Assembly: GCF_003226565.1 (NCBI RefSeq)
Contig: NZ_QKOE01000026.1
Coordinates: 1-42,423, forward strand
Length of the DNA: 42,423 nt
Direction: 5' to 3'
Origin: Parazoarcus communis SWub3 = DSM 12120
Lineage (GTDB): Bacteria; Pseudomonadota; Gammaproteobacteria; Burkholderiales; Rhodocyclaceae
The position numbers and the translations under genes are program-made. The notes below the pieces were generated by a model that made no database searches, was not told the DNA's origin, and saw only the letters and a list, made by a program, of their open reading frames with translations. Of the stretch, positions 19,952 through 28,197 are shown in pieces; within the stretch, counting starts at the first letter, position 1; every line of letters starts with the position of its first letter.

Positions 19952-20879
19952 CGCTGCGCGTTGCAGGCAAGGCCAACACATCCACATGACCGACTTCAAT
20001 CCCCCCCGAACCGACCTCCATCCAGGCACGGCGGCGCCCCCCCCAGCGCCTTATCCCCTCGGCCTCGCCGGGTGACTGCTCAATCGCCGCATCCAGCCAG
20101 CCTTGCAGCAAGGCCAGTGCCAGAGCACGATCATCCGCGCGGTCCAGCGCCAAGCGCCACGGACTGGGCGCCGTCATCACCACCAACCCAAGCGTCTGAA
20201 GGTGGCGGACCAGGTTGGGCGCCGCCGCCGCACCCAAGGCCCCCTCCGGCCCCTTGTCGCGACGCTGATGCGCGTTGAACAAGGCGCACACCTTGTCATC
20301 GTCCGGATCGCTGACGGGCCTGCCGCCGGCGTCAAGGAAACGCCAGCCACCATCGACGCTCAGGGTCACCAGCAAGGCTGCGCCGGCTGCAGCAAGCTGA
20401 TCTGCGAGCAGCCGCAACCAGCGATCTCCCACCAGATCAATCAAGGCCGAGGCCGTCACCAGATCCATGCCGTGAAAGCCCTCGCCGACACGATCTGCAA
20501 GATCACCACAACGACTGGACACGATCGGCGTTCGCCCGGCTTCATCCGCCGCAGACGCGACACGCGTCGTCGCCCGGGCAAGCAGCGCGGCATCGTGATC
20601 GAACAGGTGCCAGTGCTGAGGCCCGGGTAGGCGCGGCGCAAGGTAGACCCCATTGGCCCCACTGCCCGTCCCCAGATCGATCAAGTTCAGCAGGGTCTGT
20701 CCGCCCGCCAGTCGGCGTCGCAGGTGCATTGCCAGTTGCTTGTCGAGCACTGCAGCCCGCGCCCGCCGATCTGCCTCGGCACGCAGGGCAAGCCAGCTGT
20801 CGGCAAAGACCAGACCGGGATCCGGCCCGGCGGCCTGAAGGGTGGCCCGGTGTGCCGGCTTGTGATCCGTCTGAGTCAT
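19944..20879 (-). CDS. SAM-dependent methyltransferase (class I fold)
   Basis: A 311-residue protein. A Rossmann motif I, LIDLGTGSGANGVYLA, at about residues 66-81 is followed by LFDHDAALLARA (motif II acidic residue). A later segment VTASALIDLVGDRWLRLL fits the motif near the active site. The substrate is not evident. It sits between the glycosyltransferase and YbhN-like genes with 4- and 8-bp overlaps, indicating one operon. It could modify the pterin/pyrimidine head, the sugar or the lipid of the proposed product. Confidence 0.8.
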   Translation of the reverse strand: MTQTDHKPAHRATLQAAGPDPGLVFADSWLALRAEADRRARAAVLDKQLAMHLRRRLAGGQTLLNLIDLGTGSGANGVYLAPRLPGPQHWHLFDHDAALLARATTRVASAADEAGRTPIVSSRCGDLADRVGEGFHGMDLVTASALIDLVGDRWLRLLADQLAAAGAALLVTLSVDGGWRFLDAGGRPVSDPDDDKVCALFNAHQRRDKGPEGALGAAAAPNLVRHLQTLGLVVMTAPSPWRLALDRADDRALALALLQGWLDAAIEQSPGEAEGIRRWGGRRRAWMEVGSGGIEVGHVDVLALPATRSDD

Positions 20880-22060
20880 ACCCCCTCCAGGATGGAGTCG
20901 AACGCCGCTGCCACCTGCGTCCAGCCGCGCAGATGGATGCGCCGCTGGCGGGCACCCGCCCTCAGTCGTGCGCGCAGCGCCCCATCTGTCAGCACAAGGC
21001 GCAAGGCCTCGGCCAAGGCATCGACATCCCCTGGCGGAACCAGCAGGCCCGCCCCTGCCGGCACGGTCTGCGCCAGCGCCCCGCCTCCGGTCGACACAAT
21101 CGGCAGGCCATGAGCCAAGGCTTCGTCAATCACCATGCCATAGCCCTCATAGAACGACGGCAACACAAAGACATCGGCCCCGGCATAGGCAGCCGTCAGG
21201 GCTGCATCGTCCAGCTCTCCAACAAAATCGACGCGCCCGGCAAGCCCGAATGCCATCACCAGTGAACGCAAATGGTTGGCGTGATCGACGTCGCGCTCGG
21301 CACTGCCGACACAGTTCAGGTGCCATTGCAGTCCGACCATGCCGGCCAAGGCCCGCAGCAACACCTCATGCCCCTTGCGCCGGGTCAGCGTCGCGACGCA
21401 CAGCAAACGGGGCGGTTGATGATCGGCAGCGGCGCAGGGTGCCGGCTCGACACCGGGCTCGACAACAGCGATGGGCACCTGAATGGATCCCGGACTCGAG
21501 GGGTGTCCAGCCCCCGGATCCAGCCCCGCATCAGCACCCATGTCAGACCCGGCGCGAGGCCCCGCACTTGAGCGATCTCCAGACGATGCGCGCGGCGTCT
21601 GCCGCTGCACGAGGCCCATCGCCGGGGCATGGATGCTCGCCAGCGTACGCAGACGGCGTGCGGTAAAGTCGCTGGTGGTGATCACCAGCCGGACAGCCTG
21701 TAAGGCCTTGAGCTCGCGCTGATGCAGTTCCACCGCCTGGGTCTCATCCAGCCCGGTCTCGTCTCCGAGCGGGTGATGCACCAGCGCGATCAGACGAAGG
21801 CGGCTGGCATGGTTGTGCGCGAGTTCGGGCAGTCCGCCCAGGGCCAGGCCATCAACCAGTACCCTGGCGCCGTCCGGCTGCGCACGCAACGCCGCATCCA
21901 TTGCGGCACGCGCCTGCTCATCGACCTGCGGAAAGGTACCGTCCAGCTCGCACACCTGCACCTGCCAGCCACGGGCGCGCAGCCCGTCAAGGAGCCTGGC
22001 ATCGTATCGATAGCCACCGGTGCGCTGATTCAGCGCACCGGGCACGATCAGCGTCAGCAC
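20876..22060 (-). CDS. GT4-family glycosyltransferase
   Basis: About 394 residues with a GT-B fold. The N-terminal part (LTLIVPGALNQRTGGYRYD) is the acceptor-side domain. The C-terminal nucleotide-sugar domain has LLCVATLTRRKGHEVLLRAL and the diagnostic E-x7-E stretch FYEGYGMVIDEALAHGLPIV. It transfers a sugar, probably from a UDP or GDP donor; the acceptor is unknown. A longer frame to 22429 is a shadow of the PTPS gene. GTG 22060 is preceded by AGGTGA; GTG 22069 is an alternative. A low-complexity Ser/Gly/Pro-rich insert lies in the middle (about 21,500). The end overlaps the methyltransferase start (ATGA). Confidence 0.85.
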   Translation of the reverse strand: MLTLIVPGALNQRTGGYRYDARLLDGLRARGWQVQVCELDGTFPQVDEQARAAMDAALRAQPDGARVLVDGLALGGLPELAHNHASRLRLIALVHHPLGDETGLDETQAVELHQRELKALQAVRLVITTSDFTARRLRTLASIHAPAMGLVQRQTPRASSGDRSSAGPRAGSDMGADAGLDPGAGHPSSPGSIQVPIAVVEPGVEPAPCAAADHQPPRLLCVATLTRRKGHEVLLRALAGMVGLQWHLNCVGSAERDVDHANHLRSLVMAFGLAGRVDFVGELDDAALTAAYAGADVFVLPSFYEGYGMVIDEALAHGLPIVSTGGGALAQTVPAGAGLLVPPGDVDALAEALRLVLTDGALRARLRAGARQRRIHLRGWTQVAAAFDSILEGV

Positions 22061-22082
22061 GGGCCTCACCTGGGGATTCCGC

Positions 22083-22481
22083 TCACAGACGGCCCTCGTA
22101 GCTGGCCCAGGCGATGTGCGACTCATGCAGGCAGACCTTGATGGCCTGCAAACCGCGCGCGCCTTCGCCAAGCGCCCCTGCCCGTACGGCTGCGGCGACC
22201 CGCTCGAAGATGACCCGCGCCATGAACTCGGTGGTGGTGTTCTTCCCGGCAAAGGCCGGCTCATCATCCAGATTGCGGTAGTTGAGGTCGGCCAGCAGGC
22301 TACGCAACACCTCGCCAGCGCGGCCGATATCCACCACCAAGCCATCGTCGTCCAGATCCTCGCGCTGGAAGCACACATCGACGACGTAGGTGGCACCGTG
22401 GACGCGCTGCGCGGGGCCAAAGATTTCACCGCGAAAACTGTGGGCGATCATGATGTGATCGCGAACATTCAGGCTGTACAT
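22083..22481 (-). CDS. Divergent 6-pyruvoyl-tetrahydropterin synthase / QueD-family protein
   Basis: A 132-residue T-fold protein of the PTPS/6-carboxytetrahydropterin synthase family. Family landmarks remain: His14 (IAHSF), His28 (VHGATY), the DGLVVDIG segment, NTTTEFMA, and Glu120 (HESHIAW), which would anchor the pterin. The catalytic apparatus does not. The Cys before HGH is lost (PAQRVHG), the third zinc His is Ala30, and the Asp-His of LDHxxLN is Asn67-Tyr68. It therefore probably does not catalyse the QueD or PTPS reaction. It may bind a pterin or pyrimidine, or perform different chemistry. It lies in an operon with a dehydrogenase and a glycosyltransferase. Confidence 0.85.
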   Translation of the reverse strand: MYSLNVRDHIMIAHSFRGEIFGPAQRVHGATYVVDVCFQREDLDDDGLVVDIGRAGEVLRSLLADLNYRNLDDEPAFAGKNTTTEFMARVIFERVAAAVRAGALGEGARGLQAIKVCLHESHIAWASYEGRL

Positions 22482-22541
22482 GAAGGCTTCCTTGTTCGGG
22501 GAATAATGAAGAAAAACAGGGGCGGAGATCCGCGACAGACA

Positions 22542-23558
22542 TCAGTCACCCGCGTCCGGCGTCGACGGATAACGCACACGGTGGCACAGGGTGGACGCAC
22601 CTTCGGCCAGGATGAGCGGCATCTGCGCAGGCAGTTGAAAGAAATCCGACTCACCACTGAACAGCGCATCAAGCCGGGTATCCAGCAGCAAGGAAAGCGC
22701 CAGCCCCAGGCGTCGACGGTAATCCCAGCGCGGCCGGCGCAGCGGCGGAATGGAGCCAACCTGGCTCGAGCGCAAGTTCAGACGACGTACATGAAACGCC
22801 TCACCAAGCGGCAGACACACTGACTGCGCACCGTACCAGCTCATCTCCAGCACGGTCGCCTCTGCTCCTGCCAGGCCCAGCGCGGTATCCAGTCCTGCCG
22901 GGTGGCCACTGGCATGGATCACCAGATCACATTCCGACGGCGCGGCTTCAGGCCGGCAGAAATCCACGCCCAACGCGTGGGCGATGGCGGCACGCGTGGG
23001 ATCGACATCAACCAGACTGACCTCGGCGCCCGGTATCCGGGCGCACAGAAAGGCCACCAGGCAGCCAACCACGCCCGCACCAACGATCACGATACGATCG
23101 CCCACTGCCGGCGAGGCATCCCATAGCGCATTGACTGCCGTCTCCATATTGGCGGCGAGCACTGCCCGCCCCGCAGGCAAGCCGGCAGGCAAGGGCGTCA
23201 GCGCCGTAACAGGCACCACATAGCGGTGCTGGTGCGGAAACAGGCAGAACACCTCGCGCCCAAGTCGGTCCGGCGTCCCCTCGCCCGGCAGGCAGGATCC
23301 AAGCGCTTCGACCACGCCAACGCTGGCATAACCGTATTTCACTGCATCGGCAAAGTCACCCTGCTGAAAGGGTGCCCGCATGCGCTGATGCTCGCTCGGC
23401 GGTATGCGCCCATTGAACACCAGCCGTTCGGTACCACGGCTGATGCCGCTGTACAAGGTTCGCACCCGGGCCTCACCGGGTCCGGGCTCGGGCAGAGGCT
23501 CGGCACGGATTTCGCCGCGGCCGGGGACGAGGGTCCAGAAAGCATGGGTCAGACTCAA
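22542..23558 (-). CDS. Medium-chain dehydrogenase/reductase (zinc-binding alcohol dehydrogenase type)
   Basis: About 338 residues with an N-terminal GroES-like domain ([15 protein letters not shown]) and a Rossmann domain with [16 protein letters not shown]. The catalytic-zinc Cys and the structural-zinc Cys cluster are not evident. This resembles BchC/threonine-dehydrogenase-like members that start SGIS-x-GTE. It likely oxidises or reduces an alcohol side chain with NAD(P). The frame opens at 23684, but the family N-terminus begins near the TTG at 23558, which has CGGAG nine bases upstream; I use that start. It is probably the first gene of the minus-strand operon ending at 18986. Confidence 0.82.
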   Translation of the reverse strand: MSLTHAFWTLVPGRGEIRAEPLPEPGPGEARVRTLYSGISRGTERLVFNGRIPPSEHQRMRAPFQQGDFADAVKYGYASVGVVEALGSCLPGEGTPDRLGREVFCLFPHQHRYVVPVTALTPLPAGLPAGRAVLAANMETAVNALWDASPAVGDRIVIVGAGVVGCLVAFLCARIPGAEVSLVDVDPTRAAIAHALGVDFCRPEAAPSECDLVIHASGHPAGLDTALGLAGAEATVLEMSWYGAQSVCLPLGEAFHVRRLNLRSSQVGSIPPLRRPRWDYRRRLGLALSLLLDTRLDALFSGESDFFQLPAQMPLILAEGASTLCHRVRYPSTPDAGD

Positions 23559-23708
23559 GGCACTGAACTCCGGAGCGTGTTGCCGGCCTAAGCCGGAAAG
23601 CTGGTAGCGTATGACGAAGCAGCGTGAAAAGCACGCTTGCGCTCGGAGCAGGGCGTGAACCGAAGGGTTCCCTGCACCATCCACTGTTTTTCGACGAGGC
23701 CCGCCATC

Positions 23709-24503
23709 GTGCGCTCACCCGTATCACCTCGCCCCCTTGCCACGCACCAGATACCCGCATGGTTTGCATTGCTGCTCAGCATCCCGCTGACGGGGGGGCT
23801 GGTGCTTGCATTCGGGGGGCTGATCGACCTGCCGCATGCACTGCTGTGGCCAGCAATGGGGGTCCAGACGGGAATTGCGCTCGTCATCGCGCTGAGCTGG
23901 CGGCATCCTGGCCAGACGCTGGGGGCCGCCAATCACATCACCCTGCTGCGCGCCACCCTGGTGTCGATGGTGGGCGGCATGGCACTGCTGCCCGCTGCCT
24001 TGCCGCAGGCCGCAACTGCGCTGGCCGTCGTCAGCCTGCTTGCACTCATGCTCGACGGCGTCGATGGTTGGGTCGCCCGGCGAACCGGCAGTGCCAGCCC
24101 TTATGGCGCCCGCTTCGATATGGAGCTCGATGCGCTGTTCATTCTGCTGCTGTGCATCGTCTTGTGGCTGCTGGGGCGGGCAGGCGCCTGGGTCGTGCTG
24201 ATCGGAGCCATGCGCTATCTCTTCGTGCTTGCCATGCAAGCCTGGCCCTGGATGAATCGCCCGCTGCCCGAAAGCTTCCGGCGCAAGGCGGTTTGCGTGG
24301 GACAGATCCTTGCACTGCTGGTGTGTCTGCTGCCGCTCCTGTCGCCGGTGCTGACGACCGCCTTGCTGGCAGCCGCGCTGGGGGCTCTAAGCCTGTCCTT
24401 CGGCATCGATGTTGCCTGGCTGTACCAACATCGCAGCACATCAATAGCCGGCAGACACGACGGCAGCACCACGCCCAACCCAAGCCAAGGAGTCCAATCA
24501 TGA
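23709..24503 (+). CDS. CDP-alcohol phosphatidyltransferase
   Basis: About 264 residues with several membrane helices and a perfect family signature D-x2-DG-x2-AR-x8-G-x3-D-x3-D, read in the segment [13 protein letters not shown] continuing through GARFDMELD. These enzymes join a CDP-activated alcohol to a second alcohol, as in phospholipid headgroup synthesis. GTG 23709, after GAGG, is the likely start; an ATG at 23637 is possible but its extra residues are not family-like. Its stop overlaps the yceI-like start (ATGA). It is divergent from the dehydrogenase operon, which suggests a shared control region. Confidence 0.85.
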   Translation: MRSPVSPRPLATHQIPAWFALLLSIPLTGGLVLAFGGLIDLPHALLWPAMGVQTGIALVIALSWRHPGQTLGAANHITLLRATLVSMVGGMALLPAALPQAATALAVVSLLALMLDGVDGWVARRTGSASPYGARFDMELDALFILLLCIVLWLLGRAGAWVVLIGAMRYLFVLAMQAWPWMNRPLPESFRRKAVCVGQILALLVCLLPLLSPVLTTALLAAALGALSLSFGIDVAWLYQHRSTSIAGRHDGSTTPNPSQGVQS

Positions 24504-25111
24504 ACACCCTTCCCCTTCCCCGTGTTCGCCAGACCCTGCTGCTGGGGGCGCTGCTTGCCAGCCTGGGCGCCATCAGTGCGCAAGCCGCCCCAGCCAGTTA
24601 TCGGATCGACCCCGAACATCTGTCGATCGCATTCCAGGTACGTCATGTCGGCTACGCCGACGTGATCGGCTTGTTCCTGAAGGCTGAGGGCGAGTTTCTG
24701 TACGACGAGCACACACGCGAACTGAGCACGGGGCGCTTCGTGGTCGAGGCCGACAGCGTGTTCACCAATCATGATCGCCGAGACCGCCACCTGCGCGACC
24801 GCGACTTCCTGCAGACCAGCCGCCATCCCAGGATCGTTTTCGAAGCCACTCGTTACCTTCCCGGCGATAACGGAAAGGGCAGGCTCGAGGGCAATCTGAC
24901 CTTGCTTGGGCAAACCCACCCCGTCGTGCTGGAAACCACCCTGAACAAGTCCGCCGCCTACCCCTTTGGCCACCGCAAGCCCACGCTCGGGATCTCGGCG
25001 CGAACCACCTTGCTGCGCAGTCAATGGGGTATGAACTATGCTTTGAAAGACGACATGGTGGGCGACGCAGTGGAGATGCGATTCGAGTTCGAAGCGATCC
25101 GTCAGGATTGA
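24500..25111 (+). CDS. YceI-family periplasmic lipid-binding protein
   Basis: A 203-residue protein with a cleavable signal peptide (hydrophobic core LLLGALLASLGAI, likely cut after SAQA near residue 29). A YceI lipocalin-like barrel follows: SYRIDPEHLSIAFQVRHVG, FLQTSRHPRIVFEAT, GRLEGNLTLLGQTHPV. Family members bind polyisoprenoid or other amphiphilic ligands in the periplasm. The start has AAGGAG at 24487-24492 and overlaps the CDP-alcohol transferase stop. The pairing suggests it carries or stores the lipid product made next door. Confidence 0.9.
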   Translation: MNTLPLPRVRQTLLLGALLASLGAISAQAAPASYRIDPEHLSIAFQVRHVGYADVIGLFLKAEGEFLYDEHTRELSTGRFVVEADSVFTNHDRRDRHLRDRDFLQTSRHPRIVFEATRYLPGDNGKGRLEGNLTLLGQTHPVVLETTLNKSAAYPFGHRKPTLGISARTTLLRSQWGMNYALKDDMVGDAVEMRFEFEAIRQD

Positions 25112-25224
25112 AAAGCCGACCGAGCTGAGGATTGACGCGGCGCCGCATTATTTTGCCGACGTCAGGAACTCGGTTTGTGCAAATGAGTCACTCGCTGGAA
25201 GGCAGTCGCGGGGAGGTGCAGCAC

Positions 25225-25251
25225 ATGCTTCAATCCGGATGGCAGCGATGA
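25225..25251 (+). CDS. Eight-codon leader ORF coupled to the protease gene
   Basis: A strong ribosome site, GGGGAGGTG (25210-25218), stands 6 bp before an ATG that opens MLQSGWQR. The TGA stop overlaps ATG 25248 of the protease gene as ATGA. The protease starts (25239 and 25248) have no good ribosome site of their own. Translation of the protease is therefore probably coupled to this mini-ORF. The peptide has no recognisable attenuation codons. Confidence 0.4.
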   Translation: MLQSGWQR

Positions 25252-26228
25252 AACGAACGCCGCTCTACAGCCACTCGCGCCGTAGCCTTCCCGCTGCGCC
25301 TGTCGCGCCGGCCGCAGAATCACACGCGCTCGATGGAGCTGCGGCAACCCCCACCGCTCAAGCAGCGCACGACCTGCCCCCCTTGCCAACGCGCAGCCTG
25401 ATGGCCCGGCTGGTCCGACTCGCCCGGCATCACGAGCGCCGCCTGTGGCTGCTGACCGTCCTGCTGCTCGCACTGGCAGGCGTCTGGCGGATCAGTGCCC
25501 CCGGCACAACACAGCCCGGCCTGGACTTCGATCGTATCGACCACATGATGCGCACGTCCATCGCCGAACGTCCGCTGACCCCGGCCAGCACCCTGGCTTA
25601 CGCGAAGATCCACCCCTCGGTGGTGCGGGTAAGCGGCCATGCAGACGCGGGAAACAGCGCCAGGCTGCCGCCCCAGGACAATGCGGACCACACCAGTGGT
25701 GTCGGCAGCGGCGTGGTGATCCTGGACAACGGCACCATTCTCACCAACCTTCACGTCGTACTGGGCGCACGTACGATCAAGGTCACCTTCAGCGACGGGC
25801 TGGAGTCCGAGGCCCGGCTGATCAACGTGATGCCAGAGCACGACCTGGCGGTGCTGCAGGCCAGCATTCTGCCTGACGATCTCGTGCCCGCCACGCTGCG
25901 CAGCACTGCGGGTCTGGTCCCGGGCGATCCCGTGATGGCGGTGGGTTTTCCCTTCGATATCGGCCCTTCGGCATCACTGGGCGTGATTTCCGGTCTCAAA
26001 CGTGAATTCCGCTCGCCCGAAGGCAAGGGCGTGTTGAGCAACCTGATCCAGTTCGACGCAGCGGCGAACCCCGGTAACTCGGGCGGCCCGCTGGTCACCA
26101 TGGAGGGCGAGGTGATCGGCATCGTCACCGCGATACTCAACCCGACCGAACAGCGGGTATTCGTCGGCATCGGTTTTGCCGTACCAATCGAAAACGCGGC
26201 TGCCGGCGTTGGCATGTCTCCATTCTGA
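25248..26228 (+). CDS. Membrane-anchored trypsin-like serine protease (S1C/HtrA type, no PDZ)
   Basis: About 326 residues. A Pro/Ala-rich cytoplasmic head is followed by one membrane helix (about 65-81) and a chymotrypsin-fold protease domain. The catalytic triad is His169 (LTNLHVV), Asp199 (PEHDLAV) and Ser278 (NPGNSGGP). Unlike DegP/DegS it has no C-terminal PDZ domain. It is followed 9 bp later by MoxR, so it is probably cotranscribed with the MoxR-DUF58-VWA set and acts in the periplasm on envelope proteins. An ATG at 25239 is an alternative start. Confidence 0.88.
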   Translation: MKRTPLYSHSRRSLPAAPVAPAAESHALDGAAATPTAQAAHDLPPLPTRSLMARLVRLARHHERRLWLLTVLLLALAGVWRISAPGTTQPGLDFDRIDHMMRTSIAERPLTPASTLAYAKIHPSVVRVSGHADAGNSARLPPQDNADHTSGVGSGVVILDNGTILTNLHVVLGARTIKVTFSDGLESEARLINVMPEHDLAVLQASILPDDLVPATLRSTAGLVPGDPVMAVGFPFDIGPSASLGVISGLKREFRSPEGKGVLSNLIQFDAAANPGNSGGPLVTMEGEVIGIVTAILNPTEQRVFVGIGFAVPIENAAAGVGMSPF

Positions 26229-26237
26229 GGACAGGTA

Positions 26238-27248
26238 ATGATTCCACACACCGCACAGGCCGAGCACACTGCCAACCTGATGGAGCGCATCCTGTACGAG
26301 GTCAAGCGTGTCGTCGTCGGCCAGGATCACTTTCTCGAGCGCGTCATGGTGGCGATGCTGTCCAATGGTCACCTTCTGGTCGAGGGTGTGCCCGGGTTGG
26401 CCAAGACACTGACCGTGCGCACACTGGCCGACACCTTGCACGGTCACTTCAAGCGCATTCAGTTCACCCCCGATCTGGTGCCGGCCGATCTGGTTGGCAC
26501 GCGCATCTACAACCCCAGGAATGGTGAGTTCGATACCGCGCTCGGGCCGGTTTTCACCAATCTGCTGCTGGCCGACGAAATCAACCGGGCCCCCGCCAAG
26601 GTACAGAGCGCCCTGCTGGAAGTCATGCAGGAACGCCAGGTGACGATTGCGGGCACTTCGCATGCCGTGCCCCGCCCCTTTCTCGTCATGGCCACGCAGA
26701 ACCCGATCGAGACCGAAGGCACCTACCCCTTGCCCGAGGCCCAGGTCGACCGCTTCATGATGAAGGTGCTGGTTGATTATCCGAGTGAGGAGGAAGAGTT
26801 CGTCATTGCCGAGCGCGTCACCGGCCCCGCCGTCCAGGTCGCAGCCGTGGCCAGCATGGAGCAGCTGGCGGAGTTGCAGCAGGCCTGCCGCAAGGTCTAT
26901 GTCGACCCGTCGCTGATGCAGTACGCGGTCAAGCTGGTCAGCGCCACCCGCCGCCCGGCCGATTACGGCCTTGCCGAGCTCACCCCCTACCTGAGCTACG
27001 GTGCCAGCCCACGGGCCACCATCGGCCTGATTGAAGGCGCACGCGCACTGGCCTTCATGCGGGGGCGCAGTTATGCACTGCCGGAGGACATGAGCGGACT
27101 GGTGCATGACGTGCTTCGCCACCGTCTGGTACTGAGCTATGAAGCGCTGGCCGACGGACTGGACGCCGACGCCGTGCTGCGCCGGGTAACCGAGCACATC
27201 CCGCTGCCAGAAAAGGCCCTTGCCCCCCATGAGCACGCCAGACACTGA
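26238..27248 (+). CDS. MoxR-family AAA+ ATPase
   Basis: A 336-residue MoxR ATPase with Walker A GVPGLAKT (residues 50-57), Walker B LLLADEINRAP (Asp113, Glu114), sensor 1 MATQNP and the segment EGTYPLPEAQVDRF. MoxR proteins act as chaperone-like ATPases that assemble or activate complexes together with VWA-domain partners. Here it is followed by DUF58 and VWA genes, the usual set, and preceded by an unusual membrane protease. The ribosome site GAGGACAGG lies just before the ATG. Confidence 0.95.
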   Translation: MIPHTAQAEHTANLMERILYEVKRVVVGQDHFLERVMVAMLSNGHLLVEGVPGLAKTLTVRTLADTLHGHFKRIQFTPDLVPADLVGTRIYNPRNGEFDTALGPVFTNLLLADEINRAPAKVQSALLEVMQERQVTIAGTSHAVPRPFLVMATQNPIETEGTYPLPEAQVDRFMMKVLVDYPSEEEEFVIAERVTGPAVQVAAVASMEQLAELQQACRKVYVDPSLMQYAVKLVSATRRPADYGLAELTPYLSYGASPRATIGLIEGARALAFMRGRSYALPEDMSGLVHDVLRHRLVLSYEALADGLDADAVLRRVTEHIPLPEKALAPHEHARH

Positions 27249-28197
27249 AGCCGACGGCTCGGCCGACGCGCTGCTGCGCCGCCTGGAATGGACGGTGATC
27301 CGGCGTCTGGACGGCCTGCTGCAGGGCGACTACCGCAGCTTGTGGCGTGGCAGCGGACTGGACCTCGCCGACCTGCGCGAATATCAGCACCACGACGACG
27401 TGCGCCATATCGACTGGAACGTCACCGCACGCCTGCAGCAGCCCTATGTACGCCAGTTCACCGAAGAGCGCGAACTGTCCGCCTGGTTTCTGATCGACCT
27501 GAGCGCCAGTGTGGACTTCGGCTCCGACCTGCGCACCAAGCGTCAGGTGGCCTGCGCCTTTGTCGGCGTGCTGGCGCAATTGCTGACACGGCACGGCAAC
27601 CGGGTCGGTGCCCTGATCTACGGTGATACGGTGGAGGCAGTGATTCCGGCACGGGGCGGACGGCTGCAGGTCCTGCATCTGATGCAGCGCATCAGCCGCC
27701 GCCCGGACACCGCGGACACAACCCACCAGGCAACCCGTCTTGGTGAGCTGTTGAACGCAGCCAGCCGGGTGATCCGTCAGCGTAGCTCGATCTTCCTCCT
27801 GTCCGACTTCATCAGCCCGCCCGACTGGGCGATGCGTCTGGGACAACTGGGACGCCGTCACGACGTCACCGCAGTGCGCCTGTACGACCCGCTGGAGATG
27901 AGCTTGCCCGACCTGGGCCTGATCAACCTGGTGGATGCAGAAACCGGCGAACAGCTGCTGGTCGACACCCACGATACCGGCTTCCGCAAGCGCTTCGCGG
28001 CCGCGACCGAGGCACGTGAGGCGACACTGCGCAGTGCGCTTGCCGATGCAGGCGTGGATACCCTGGAGCTGGCCACCGATGACGATCTGTTCGATGCCAT
28101 CCTGCGCTTCACCGAAATGCGCCGCATCCGTAGCAGTTTGAGCAGCGGCGGACGAGCCCTCAGGCACCTGAGCGAACTGAAGGTGGAATCTCGATGA
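27229..28197 (+). CDS. DUF58 domain-containing protein
   Basis: A 322-residue protein. The DUF58 signature region GSGLDLADLREYQHHDDVRHIDWN leads to a VWA-like fold with LIDLSASVDFGSDLRTK. No membrane helix is obvious. It is a standard partner of MoxR ATPases; its activity is unknown. The start lies 20 bp inside moxR (ATG 27229), and its stop overlaps the next gene (ATGA), so the three proteins are translationally coupled. Confidence 0.92.
   Translation: MSTPDTEADGSADALLRRLEWTVIRRLDGLLQGDYRSLWRGSGLDLADLREYQHHDDVRHIDWNVTARLQQPYVRQFTEERELSAWFLIDLSASVDFGSDLRTKRQVACAFVGVLAQLLTRHGNRVGALIYGDTVEAVIPARGGRLQVLHLMQRISRRPDTADTTHQATRLGELLNAASRVIRQRSSIFLLSDFISPPDWAMRLGQLGRRHDVTAVRLYDPLEMSLPDLGLINLVDAETGEQLLVDTHDTGFRKRFAAATEAREATLRSALADAGVDTLELATDDDLFDAILRFTEMRRIRSSLSSGGRALRHLSELKVESR

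Noticed and set aside
20876-22429. 517-residue glycosyltransferase with long N-terminus
   Set aside because: The first part is an out-of-frame shadow of the PTPS gene; the enzyme fold begins near 22060.
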